Positions 10,063 through 21,485 of a stretch of 64,000 nt of DNA are shown piece after piece. The notes under the pieces were generated by a model. The model saw only the letters and a program-made list of their open reading frames with translations, did no database searches and had not been told where the DNA came from. Made by a program: the position numbers and the translations under genes. The DNA is from Sialis fuliginosa (Eukaryota > Arthropoda > Insecta > Megaloptera > Sialidae). Each line of letters starts with the position of its first letter. Positions within the stretch are counted from its first letter, which is position 1. Where the stretch lies: positions 22,291,001-22,355,000 of the forward strand of contig OY540813.1 in the NCBI GenBank assembly GCA_961205875.1, given 5' to 3'.

Positions 10063-10891
10063 CGTTAGTTACCTTATCACTCGAGAACCACTTATCCGAT
10101 TTACGAGTTTTTTTTTTTAATTCATAGGTACGTTCTCTGGCCAGGTTATAGGCTATATTTTATTACGTTAGGTAACATAACAACAAAGCAGTGACGATAA
10201 TAGTAAATCAAGTCGGAAAAAATTTTGCCGTCGGCGCGCTGTTTTGTAATACGCTGCCTAAACCGTTCAATATAGAACAAAATAATGTATTAAAGAATTG
10301 TGTAGAATCAAAAGTTCTACAATTAAGTCAGCGACATGATATGTCTAACTTTTATATTTAAGCCACAATGACTGCTTTTATGTTACAAAAAAAACATAAA
10401 ATATTTGGGTTTTGTTTACATGGACTTATGACCTGCAAAACATTAATCCTTATCGAAATAAATGATTTCATCGTCATAAGTACTTAATGTAGATATAGTT
10501 TGCCCTTTACAGCATCCAATTTGGTCGTATAGTTTAGAAAATATCTTAAAATATATTTATAAAGGTAACATTTTAAATGTATGGTGTCGTGCCGCATCGA
10601 AGCGATGTACATCAGACTGGATTCGCTTACGTTCGGTAGATATTCGGAGTCCCTCGGCTGACGTTTGAGTTAATTTTGTTTTCAATAATTAACATTTAAA
10701 TTTAAACAGAACACAAATTATTTGTACTTTTTTCTTCTGATTCGTTTTTGTTAGGTAATTTAGGTATTGATAAATTATTATTACAATAATAACTAATCGT
10801 GTTTGTACTTAATTAATTAAACTATATTTTTCAAAAATCCTAAACAATAATTCCGTAGTCTACGCGAGCGAAGCCGCGTGGGCCCAGCTAG
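9996..10891 (+). mobile_element. Non-autonomous Helitron
   Basis: Starts with TC (9996) after an A and ends with CTAG (10888-10891) before a T, matching Helitron insertion between A and T. Near the 3' end ACGCG (10862-10866) and CGCGT (10875-10879) form a hairpin, followed by a short tail to CTAG. The left part reads 'taatatatataaagctcaacg' and then a (CTGT)n tract. No Rep/helicase coding sequence is present. The element is cargo inside the hAT-bounded block. Confidence 0.78.
10021..10064 (+). repeat. (CTGT)n microsatellite in Helitron 5' region
   Basis: About ten tandem tctg/ctgt units follow 'caacgtctc'. Such a tract close to the 5' end is common in insect Helitrons. Confidence 0.95.
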
Positions 10892-11268
10892 TTAACTATA
10901 AACAATGAGGATATGTACATTCGTTAACAAAACTTAGTTTTATTGCTCTTTCGACAAGTGCATGATGTAAACATACGTTAACAAATAAAAACCATTACAT
11001 AAATATCAGAACCGAAACAAAAAAATCAAATAAATAATATGAATCACAATGTACATACCTGGTAAACACTATACAAAAAGTTAATTAGCAAAATCACGCG
11101 TATTATAAAAATTAGACGATACTTCTTCAGCGACAATTCGCTCTAATTTAAAAAAACGGTTACTCTGATGAATGTAACAATATATTTTGTTTAATTTGCC
11201 ATCCGTTCATCATTATTGATAAATTTTCAATTTATTAGAATCTATAGATTGGTTTAATACTTGGATAA
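10892..11268. other. AT-rich cargo remainder
   Basis: No gene or clear repeat. Ends with the octamer gtaaaaaa (11269-11276) directly before the second hAT copy. Confidence 0.5.
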
Positions 11269-11276
11269 GTAAAAAA

Positions 11277-11361
11277 CAGGGCCGGCCGAACGGCCAGGCG
11301 ACCCAGGCGACAGTCAAAAAAAATCTCGCCTGGGGCGCCAGAATCGCAAAGGCCGGCTCTG
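11277..11361 (+). mobile_element. hAT element, 85-bp deletion derivative (copy 2)
   Basis: Consists of the first 37 bp of copy 1 joined directly to its last 48 bp (junction gacag|tcaaa), so only termini remain. It is nearly identical to copy 1 over both parts. Left flank is gtaaaaaa and right flank ctcactac, the reverse of copy 1. Confidence 0.9.
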
Positions 11362-11370
11362 CTCACTACA

Positions 11371-12333
11371 CCATTGGTTCTTAACCGGTATTTTACGAAA
11401 CACCTGTGTTTCGCGAACATGTTACAAGTGCTCCGCGAAATAATAAAAACAGTTCACAAGCAGTGCTACCGAGCCCGATTTTCATCCCTACCACGTATAA
11501 TTCATTTAAGGAGCTGTATTTAATTAGGCAGTATTTTATTTTGTCCCCCACTCCTCTAACTCTGTAACTACCGGCTCAAAAAACGAAGTTTTGGTAGGAC
11601 TACCAACGATAAATACTAAAGTCAACAATATAATTTTAAGTTTTGGAATAATAGGGAGGAGTGTAATAGAATTTTTAATTTTTATTTTCAATCTAGGCAT
11701 ATGGGATGTCAAAATGTACATTTCAATTAGTAGAACATGAACATATTTTTTATTTTTTTTCTTACTCAAAAATGGCGCCTGTAGGGGGCTAAAAGCATTG
11801 TTAACATTGTCCCCACCACCTATATCTTTGTAACTACTGGTTCAAAAAATCCGAAAAAAAATTGGTAACGAGGTTTTGGTGGAACTACCAAAAACAAATA
11901 CCAAAGTCAACAATATAATTTTAAATTTTGGAATTATAGGGAGGGGAGTCATATAATTTTTTATTTTGGTATCTAGGTAAGTGGGGTGTCAAAATATAGA
12001 TCTCAATTAGTAGAACTTGACACTTTTTTATATTTTTTTCTAACTTAAAAATGCACCTGTAAGTGGTTCCAAACATTCCATGTAGTACGTACTTCGGAAC
12101 CCTTATGGCATACACTTGTGTATGTCTTGCCCGAATTATTTACTAATAACGTTGATTAGACCTGTTTAATGCGTTATTTGTAGTTTTTAATAAAAAAATA
12201 TATTCATGCATATTTTTATTGTTTCTTTAATGACCTTAATGATTTAGTAGGAAAGTGCTCCATAATTTTATTTTTACAATCAATAGTGCTCCTCCATGAC
12301 TTTGAGATTGTTAAGAACCACTGCGCCTACACT
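11371..12333. mobile_element. Probable non-autonomous hAT with internal direct duplication
   Basis: The left end reads cattggttcttaacc and the right end gttaagaaccactg, inverted relative to each other; 'CAGTGGTTCTTAAC' is a common hAT terminus. Flanks share 'ctacac', but a clean 8-bp TSD is not obvious. Inside, 11540-11800 and 11805-12070 are diverged direct repeats ('gtcaacaatataattttaa', 'atagggagg', 'caattagtagaac'). A relative in reverse orientation sits at about 50,930-51,140, so one inner part was acquired from another repeat. Confidence 0.55.
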
Positions 12334-14740
12334 ATCGGAGCATACTGGCTGTTGTAAATAAAACGTTGCGAGTTTTTATTTCGAAAAGTAAGCTGTTAAT
12401 AAAAAAACTTTTCAGTTAAAAATTTCCCAGCTTAGAGGTAATAATATTATAATTTTTTTTATTTTTGGGTGTAACTGTTTTTAATATAAAGATCTGAGTT
12501 AACGTGAAAATTTTAAAGTAAACAGTACCAAATATGTCGAAACTAATTTATTTATTATAAAAATTCGTAAATATTTCAGTTTCTATGCAAGGTAGGAGGT
12601 AGATTTTCCCCTAGAACTCTTACACCTCCACAGGATTTTTCCTACCGGTTCGAATGAGGCTAATTACAACCCTTCATTTGTTAGAGGAGCGAAATATTGA
12701 AAGTCAGTAATATTAACAAAATCCTTTAAAAAAAGCTAAACTTTTTATGCTACTGTATTTAAGAGTTGCAGGATGAAGGATTAAAATCCATTTTATTATA
12801 AAATAGGCTGCTATACAAACTATCTTCTTTTATGTCTATAGTTTCTGGAGATATAAGCTTTCAAAGTGTGACATATTTTCGATGCATTCGTGCTCCTAAA
12901 GTTACTTCCTAGTATAGCAGTGGAAAACGTACGTCAAAATAAGAAACTCATGTCTCAAATATTTTTTATCGAATACGATTATTGAAGTTTTTTAGTATCA
13001 AACTTGAATTTTGTCATTTAAAATTATGTTTGAAATAAGTTTTATCAACTATTTTTTATTTAAAATGGTTAACATGTTTCAGGCAATATTCGTATTTCAA
13101 AAAACAGTTATCATTAAAATACACACAAAAAATATCATGCTATTACACCCTCCAAACAGTAAATTTTTACTGAAAAGATTTTCTGTAAACAAAATAAATA
13201 ATAATTCGTAACGTTTTATTTCGAACACCCGGTATAATGCGGTGCATTAAAATTATGTATGTATGAACGTACATATATGTGTGCTTCATACATTTATTTC
13301 TTATATACATATATGTGGTATTGATCTTCAGAGCTGATGAAATATAAGATATGTACACTGTATCTCTACTATGTGTGTTTATACATATAAAATATTGGTT
13401 CATACTTTCATACTTACTTCAATATGCAATTTTCAATTGAATTAAGATACCGGGTGGAAAAAAAAATTGACTTGTTTGGCGGAAAATAAGTACGAAACAG
13501 TACACCAGTACTTTTTAGTATTTGGAGTCTTTACTTCAAATGTATGTATTTAAAAAGGGCTAAAAATACTTTGTATTTTTTCTGTGCAAAACTAATAAAT
13601 TTATGGGTTGATTTAAAGTAGAAAAGTGTATAAAAAAACAAAACTTAAAGGCATTTTAAAGAGAAAAAACTCTTTTCACGCATTTTTAAACGAGTGTCGT
13701 ACAATGATTATATAGCCACATACAAAAAAAAGGCAGATAACTTTTTCAGAAACCATCGTATTTGTATGTATATTGAGGCGCTGAATCCGAATTTGTGGTC
13801 AAAATAGTAACTTATCTGATTCATTTTGAAAATAACCTCGAAAAACCAAATTTTCGAAAATAAAAATAAGATTTTTAAAGGGTTTAGAAATACAGTAGTC
13901 TCCGAAAAAGTTATGTACCTTTTTTTGTGTTGCTGTGTTATTAACCTTTTACATGCTTGAAAGCAATTTAGATTTTAAATGTTTGTTAAAAACGATTTTG
14001 AATGACATTAACAAATTCTTTACACAAAATCAATGTAAATCGATGTTTTTTATCAAAATTTGCAGGAACATATATTTTTTGATAACTCCATAACCCCGTA
14101 AAAAATCTGCGAAAAGCATTTAAAAGTCAAACCTTTAAAAACCTTAAAAAAAAAAATTTCTGTATAACCATTTTTACTATAATTGCAGAGTATTGAATAT
14201 TGTAACTATTTTTTCTCTATAAATACTTCGATCTGATACAAAATATCATAAATAAATAAATCTGGAATAAATAATAAACATCTTTAATGTACATATAAAT
14301 ATTAAGACTTTTACCGAAATAAACCCATAAGATTCGAAAACCCATATTAATGAGATATAAAATAAAATATAAATATAAAATAAAAAGTAAGTAAAAAAAA
14401 ATTTCTCTATTAAATTATAAATACATAAATATCAAAAATAAATTTCTAAAAATAAATTCCGCAAGATCTATGTTATCAAAATAATATAATAAATCAATCT
14501 AAAATTTTTCAGTAGAAATATAAATATCAATATTAATGTTATGTTCTAAAAGTTAAATATTTAATGTTCACGTACATTAATACATTAGTTAATTGCAAAA
14601 AATATCAAACAAATTACAGCCTTTGAAATTTTCATATAAACATTTTAATTTAATTTTCATATCCTTATTTTAACGATACCAATTTATGTATATAAAAATA
14701 ATTGGAAAATATATTTTCTGTGTATATGTTACCAGTAATA
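12334..14740. other. AT-rich intergenic DNA
   Basis: No gene recognised. The 10-mer cacccggtat (13224-13233) and its inverse ataccgggtg (13446-13455) lie 212 bp apart. They may be the ends of one small MITE, or the outer ends of two separate mariner-like elements pointing away from each other. Short open frames at 13011-13211 and 13167-13403 show no family resemblance. Confidence 0.45.
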
Positions 14741-14744
14741 TATT

Positions 14745-15530
14745 AAATTGCAATGTATAGAATTCCTAGGTATTCTATAGAATAACTAAAATCACCAGGC
14801 AATGTATGAAATAGATTTAATTATATGTATACATTTCCTAAGCATTGCTGGTAAAAAATTCCGGGTAGCTCCGTGTTCTGCGTTGTCTTCTTGACGACGT
14901 TTCGGTCGAATCATATCGGCTATCCTCAGGTCTGGTCTGAATTTAGTTCTTTGAACTTCGTTTGACTAGTGACTAATACTAAGCATGAGTGATACTAAGC
15001 ATTGTATATACTACCTAACTGATAGCCGGTAATATATGAAATATAAACATAAATAGGGTGAACCGACCAATTTTAGTCGAGGCACATATGTTGCCTTATT
15101 TTATGTTATAAAATTGTACTTCAGATGCAAATATATAATAAAAAATTCTTGGATTTAAAATGATGTACTTAATATGTGTCTCAACTAATATTTAATTTAG
15201 TTTATTATAATAAATATCAAATGTTCCAATATTGTTTATGTGATTTTGTTATTAAAACATTAAAGGCCCTAAATCTTGCTTTATATGACTTTGGACTTTT
15301 TTAAATTAATTAGATGATATCTATATATATGTTTTATAATATCATTTTGTCTTTTATTTAATACATTTCCTAATATTATCTTGGCATTGTATAATATAGA
15401 ATTCCTAGGCAATCTATACAATAAGCAAAGTATATAATAAATTTCTATTAAACAAATATTTTGTACTTTCCCTGAAATCGTTAGGCATTGTATAGAATTC
15501 CTAGGAAATATAGAGAATGCCTGAATACAT
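14745..15530. repeat. Cluster of CCTAGG-centred dyads
   Basis: Three imperfect palindromes centred on CCTAGG lie at about 14765, 15404 and 15499, each flanked by 'tatagaatt' on the left and a matching inverted 'tctata' on the right. Related half-sites ('aggcaatgtat', 'aagcattgtata') occur at about 14800 and 14997. I do not recognise the family; dispersed fragments of one palindromic repeat are the simplest reading. Confidence 0.5.
14866..14945 (-). repeat. Penelope-end-like motif
   Basis: On the minus strand the order is CTGAGGA, then about 20 nt, then CGAAACGTCGTC. This arrangement occurs at the ends of many animal Penelope-like retroelements, where it is part of a hammerhead ribozyme. The flanking stem I is not convincing here and no PLE coding sequence adjoins it. 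Probable remnant. Confidence 0.35.
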
Positions 15531-16699
15531 AAACTTTGCCGGCAATATATGTATACATCATACATATATAGGTAAATAAGTGTCAAATATGAAAAACATC
15601 AGTACAACTAACAAATAACCTACGTGCAAAAATTCTTTAATCAAACTATTTCCGTTTAAAAATTCTATGCTATTATTTCAGTTCCACAATATGGTGTAAA
15701 AATTTTATTAAAACCTCCGCTTTCAAGATTTATTAAGGCTGCAATCTGGTGTAAGAATCGTGAACTAACGGCGCTATATTCGCAATTTCACTTTCTTATT
15801 TTTTTATATTATCACTGTGATTCTTGTGAGAAGAAACTAAATTTACCTATTTATTCGTATTAAAAAAAGTATAATATTAAAAAAATGTTTTCACTTTTTT
15901 CTTTTTTTAGGTATAATCTGGTTTTAAATAAAGTTATCTATCTCCTATTAAAAATACGCTACGTAACATTCCATGTTAACTTAGTCACCCATTACTTAAA
16001 CCTAAAAAAAATCTATCCGGATTTTTTTAGATGTAAATTTTGGATTTTTTAATAATTGCAATCTTGAATTGTACGAAATGTATTATAATTATACAAAAGT
16101 GGTATATCAAAATATTTGTATTTAATTCTATTTTGTCCAATTTATTTAAACTTTGTCCTATTTATATATATGTTTTCCTTTAAAAAAAACTACGTCTCAA
16201 GACAATAAATTTAGACTCTTACCAATTCAGGGAGCGAAAATTAATTTTTTAAAGTTGATTTTTGTGTAGAAAGTCACTTTCGTTAGTGTTTTTTCTATAT
16301 ACTCGTATTTAGAATTAGGCACTCAACAAAATGAGTTAAGTTGAATTGAATTACACAAGTTTAGATTTAGTGCACAAATCTCATCATGTGAAAAATAAAA
16401 AAACATTTTAAGAACCACTGTCACACACACACGCTATTTGTCGTGTCTGCGTCTCGCGTAAACGAAGAAGCTTTGTCACCAGTTATTGTCACGGTTGTGA
16501 ATTAATTGCCAGATAAATTTTTCCAACGACCGCGTCTCGGAGCCCGTTATGGTTTAGTTATACCCCCAATACCCCAGTGCTTTGTGACATTTTGGTATTT
16601 TTATTAATGTCACGTTCTACAAGATCTAGGTTTCGACAGTGCCGTTTTAAGACATTTTGTGGACCCGTCGTGTATCTTTCAACTCAAGTATTTATAGCA
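15531..16699. other. AT-rich intergenic DNA
   Basis: No gene recognised. At about 16405 there is 'ttaagaaccactg', a hAT-type right terminus without a clear left partner. The slightly GC-richer stretch 16440-16680 has no open frame of interest. Confidence 0.4.
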
Positions 16700-16965
16700 T
16701 TTTTTAAAAACTACCATAAGTGCCACGGGACTTTCTTATACGATCTACTAAGTGTATACGAGTTTCTAATTATATAAAACAAATATATATCTGGCTAAAT
16801 GATAAAAGGTAGTAAAAAATGAATGAAACATAAATTATAAATAATAATATTCTCTAATATAAGACTTTTATCGAAAGTAATAAAAGTATTTCTAATTTGC
16901 ACCGCTACAAAAATAATTCGAAAAATTCAAAAATTGACAAGTGTAAACATCCGTTTCCGGTTGTA
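16700..16965 (+). repeat. Dispersed repeat, second copy
   Basis: Diverged homologue of 9660-9910 in the same orientation, recognised by 'gggactttcttatacg', 'atctggctaaatgataaa', 'ataaattataaataataa' and 'caagtgtaaacatccg'. Class unknown. Confidence 0.55.
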
Positions 16966-19420
16966 AGATCGTTTCCAAAAAAATAGAATTTTTTCTTCCC
17001 AGATAAAAATTTATCCAAAATACAAAATTTCATCCTTCTATAATTTATCGTTTTTGAAGTGCCAATAGACAGACATCATGACGAAAATAGTCGGAATTGA
17101 TTCAAAAAGCTCAAATTCGAACATTATCACCTTTACTTTCATAGGTGCCTTCAATATGTATTTTGTACATATATATTATTTGACCTATACTTTTGGAATA
17201 AAGATAATTCACAATTTATTTTTGTAGAACTATAAATAATAAAATAAATATGTACCTAGCTTCGCAAAATTTCCCGATAAAAAGTGCCTTAACATATACG
17301 AATCTGATTGACTTGAATGTCATCAGATAGGACTTATTGTTACTGCATATGAATATAGCTTTCGTTTATCTAAAAAAATTTAAACAATGAAATTAATAAT
17401 TTTTACTATTTTTCATTTAATCAAATATCGTCACTTACAAATTAAAATGAATTAAATTCGGTTTTTTTTTCTGAAGAATTCTAAAAAACATTTTATTTCT
17501 ATACAAGATATTTCATTTCTATAATATCGAGAAGTAAAAAATACTTTCCCCAAAAGAATGTCAGTGCCACATTAAAAGAATTAATTTTTGTTTTTGTAAA
17601 AACTGTACAAAACATTTTTCCTGTCATTGTATTTTCCTTTAATATTTCGAAATAAGTTTAATGAAATTTTATATTATTTTTAATTTAATTTCTTGAATAT
17701 TATGAAAAACGAATATTTTCTAATTAAATTTTTGACGTTTCATTGTGAAATAATTAAATGCTTTTCTTTATGTATTTTTTGATGGTAAATTAAAATTAAA
17801 ATAAGTACGTTTTTAAATATTTTATTCGTCGTTTATACCCCGGTATTATAAACGCAAATAACTAAATTTGTGGAATTAAATAACAATAAGTAATTCACGA
17901 TACAAAATGCCAAATTGTATTTGACAATTATACAGTCTGTTCGAAAAGTGCGTACCGATTTTCAATATTTGTCATATTTAATGGAAAATTATGATCTTTT
18001 ATATATTGTGAAAAAGATAACGTTTCAACACGTTGCATACCGATCTAGGAGACTTTTTTTGTGATTTTATTTCAAAATATCAAAGTTGAAGTTTCAAACC
18101 TCAGGTTCCTTTGCATACCTTGCAGCTTAGCTGGAATGATTTATCATCCACTCTATTTAGCAGACCCTTTAGATCATAGGTTCCCAAACTTATTTGATCC
18201 ACTACTCTATTTTCAGCTATAAAAAAATCACAAAGCTCCCCTGATAATTTACATTTTTAGTAGTGAACATTTTTCCATATACATATTTATACTTGTGTTA
18301 TATAATAATCCAGGGCTTCCCAACTACACCCAGAACCACCAAAGCTCCAGGGAGCCGATTATCAATTATTTCGTTGTTTTTTTTTTAAAGCAACATTTAC
18401 CATTATTTAGGACACTGCAAAAATCGCATTAAGATAATCGTAAAAACGGGAACTTTTGGGAGGAAGATTTACTTAAATGATAGTATAAGTTCCCTAAATA
18501 AATATAGATATAAATATTAATAAATCATGTTTAATTCACCTTTAAAGTCCCTACGAACTTTCTGAACAACCAATACATTGTCACATTACACTGTACCTAC
18601 TGTAATATAATTTCATTTTACATATCATTAAGTACCTAGAGTGTTAAAAGAACACTTTGTTATTAACTACTTCGTGTCCAGATAACCTTTTAGAGAACTT
18701 GTATTTTGTATAATATTGACATTGTTTAATGTTCTCTAATTATTACCTACTTGTAATGGTGTAACAATTATATCAAATGCAACACGTATTTTAATTACAT
18801 TTTTATCAGTAACGGTGAAATAAGGTAGAATCGTTTCTGATTAAATGTTATTTTTGGATTCGCTCTTTGTATCGTCTCAAAAAACATGTTCTATTATCAA
18901 CATTAGAACGTAAATTAGTTGTTTTTTTCTTCTAAACGAAATGAAATAAAAGAGAATTTATTAATAAATTATAGTAATCATTTTATTTTGTAAAAAAGAC
19001 TTTTGAAATACACACATTTCCCATAATTCGTAAATTATGGTGACTTTCCCTGCCCCCATATCTTTATTATCAAAAAATATTAATTATTTATACTCTATAC
19101 TGGACGTAATTTTAAGGACATTGCAATAAAAGACATGATGTTATTTTTTTAATAAAATTTAATTGGTCAATGATCCGCTACTGATCATGAATATTATTAC
19201 TTGTCTCATAATAGCACAGATTCTTATCAAAAAACATAATATATTGCACCAGTTTTAATTATGGCGAAGCAGAAATTAAACAAATACAGCTGTTTTACAC
19301 TTTTATTGTTCTCAGTATATAGGGCGTATATTTTACTCTTCTTGGAATTGAAAAAATATGCTATAGGATCAAATATTCTATATTGTATTGTATGTATATT
19401 AATATCTTATGAATAATATA
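16966..19420. other. AT-rich intergenic DNA with transposon end fragments
   Basis: No gene. At 17932 'acagtctgttcgaaaagtg' resembles a mariner/Tc1 terminus. At about 18170 'cataggttcccaaactta' resembles a hAT left end; 'gttaagaaccactg' near 20737 could be the corresponding right end, but no matching TSD is visible. Confidence 0.4.
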
Positions 19421-19998
19421 CAGGGTGATTCAGCGCTGTCGTGCCAAACTTGAACAGTAAATTAAGAGACATATTTTAAGCAAAAAACATTATATGAACA
19501 TGTGTCCGGAAATTTTTCGTAAGAGGGCTACAGCCCTCCAAAGATTTTATTCAAAATTAGTTTTTATTTAATATCTGGAGACCCCATTGTGCTAAAGTTA
19601 TGAAATTTGCTACAGGGTTTAGTATTAATAAGTGTTATATATATCCAGTAACAGCCAATAGTAATTTTGACCAGGGTTGTATGGGCCCAGGAGGCCCGTC
19701 GATTTTAAAGAACAAAAAAATACTAGATAAAAATCGATGGGCCCGCTGGCCCCATACAGCCCTGATCTAAATTATAATTGTTCAATACTGGGAATCGATA
19801 ACACTTATTAATACTAAACCCTGTATCAAATTTCATAACTTTAGCACAATGGGGTCTCCAGATATTAAATAAAAACTAATTTTGAATAAAATCTTTGGAG
19901 GGCTGTAGCCCCTTTACGAAAAATTTCCGGACACATGTTCATATAATGTTTTTTGCTTAAAATATGTCTCTTAATTTACTGTTCAAGTTTGGCACGAC
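19421..19998. mobile_element. Foldback MITE, copy 1
   Basis: Long palindrome. The left arm from gtcgtgccaaacttgaac (19438) pairs with the right arm ending at ggcacgac (19998). Arms are about 265 bp with few mismatches and a short centre near 19,700 (gggccc-rich). The outermost cagggtgattcagcgct is present only on the left, so the right end is trimmed. Relatives occur at 35,001-35,880 and as a fragment near 62,930. Non-coding. Confidence 0.9.
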
Positions 19999-19999
19999 A

Positions 20000-21270
20000 T
20001 ACATAAATGCATACATATATTACATATTTTATGAATGTTTTAAATGCCAAAACTTAATTACAAGAGGCGTTTCTTATAAAGCTAATATTCAATTAAACAT
20101 TTTTTAATAAAAAAATGTTCCCACGCGAAATAATGGTATCATATTTCCCTCAAAACAATTAATTTCCTAGGTAGATAATATTTTTTCGTTTTCATTCATT
20201 CATTTCATTTGCTATATAATCAATTTTAATTGCTTTGTAATTTTTTTTCTGTCTTTGTTCCGACTTAACACAAAAAAATTCAAACCGATTTTAATGGAAC
20301 TTTTATTACACGAAAGCATAAGATCCTAGATTATTTTAAGCTATGTGAAAATTAAAATAAAATAGGCTCGTAGTAAGGAAAATGTACAATTTATATTTTA
20401 ATAAAATATATATAAAAATTCCAAGAAAATTCAAAAATAGCTGTAATGTTGATTTATTTAGCCCCAAAAATTGAATAACTAGATGATATCATCAAAAATA
20501 ATTTACAGTTGATTTTTTTATAATTAAATGTTTAAAAAATTGAAAGGATTAATTTTATTTAAAAAAGGTTGTTGGTGAAGTCACGAGAAATTTCCAGTTA
20601 AAAAATATTTTTACTTTTTGCTTAGGCCGTACTGTGGTAACCTAGAGGATAGGTACCGTAGATTGATGCGTTTAAAGAATGCAAAAAATTTACTTCTTTG
20701 CGAAAAAATATTTTAGAGCTGTAGTTTGACTAAAAAAGTTAAGAACCACTGACTTAACACAATTAATTTAACTTCTTGTCAATAACTAACAATACATACA
20801 TTGTACAAAATATTGTATCTAAACATAATTATATTAAAATCTATTTATAACTACATTTTTGCAATTTTTTAACGACATACTTAACTTGTCCTTCTACATT
20901 TATGTAAATGACATATTTGTATTGTTTATGTTATATTTGTACTATACAAATATATCCACATATTATATTTATTTATATCTTGGTAATATTTATCTTTTTT
21001 ATAAACCCAATAAAATGAAAAATATACTAAGTAAATAACAAAAACATAGCTCAAATACTATTTGTCTGTTCAAAGATATCTTTCTTAAAAAGATCGCTTC
21101 CGTTCAACGAAGAATTGATCATTTATAGTTATATAAAATGGGTCTAAAATAATTACTTTTTTTAATTTACAATTTTTAATTTATTTTATTTTTTAAATAT
21201 TAAAGTTTAAATAATGAAGATTATTTTCAATTACGTGTGAAATATTTATCGCATGCATACGTGATTGTCC
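20000..21270. other. AT-rich intergenic DNA
   Basis: No gene seen. Contains 'accgattttaatggaactt' at about 20285 (same module as 4150 and 32585) and a hAT-type right end at about 20737-20751. Confidence 0.4.
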
Positions 21271-21275
21271 TACTG

Positions 21276-21485
21276 TTCGATTACAAGAATTGGCCAGTGA
21301 ACAAAAAAAATGCATTCATCAGTTCATAATTAATGATGAAACTCATATCCACGTTAAAAAGGTTTTATAAATAGACAAAACTGTAGAATATCTAACAAGA
21401 AGAGAGATCCACTAGCAAGAATTACACACCCGCTTAAAAGTCTGGTGCGCAGTTGCATCCCAAAGGATTCTATCTCAGAAAGTTT
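21276..21485 (+). pseudogene. mariner/Tc1-superfamily transposase fragment
   Basis: Translated in pieces it gives INDETHIHVKKVL, then in another frame INRQNCRISNKKRDPLA, and after a further shift VWCAVASQRI. This is the 'SDEthFhl...vNkQNcRiW...VtVWCA' block around the first catalytic Asp of DDE transposases found in many insect mariner/Tc1-like elements. At least two frameshifts and a stop make it non-functional. Flanking catalytic motifs were not found, so it is a short relic. Confidence 0.7.

Larger units (their letters stand above)
5676..11361 (+). mobile_element. Composite block bounded by two hAT copies
   Basis: Two hAT copies in the same orientation (5676-6370 and 11277-11361) bracket 4.9 kb of other DNA. 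The sequence immediately outside the block is ctcactac on both sides (5668-5675 and 11362-11369). The sequence immediately inside each hAT copy is gtaaaaaa on both sides (6371-6378 and 11269-11276). Each hAT therefore has unlike flanks, but the two copies share both octamers reciprocally. The whole unit looks like one insertion product with an 8-bp outer TSD, carrying a satellite array and a Helitron as cargo. Confidence 0.75.
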
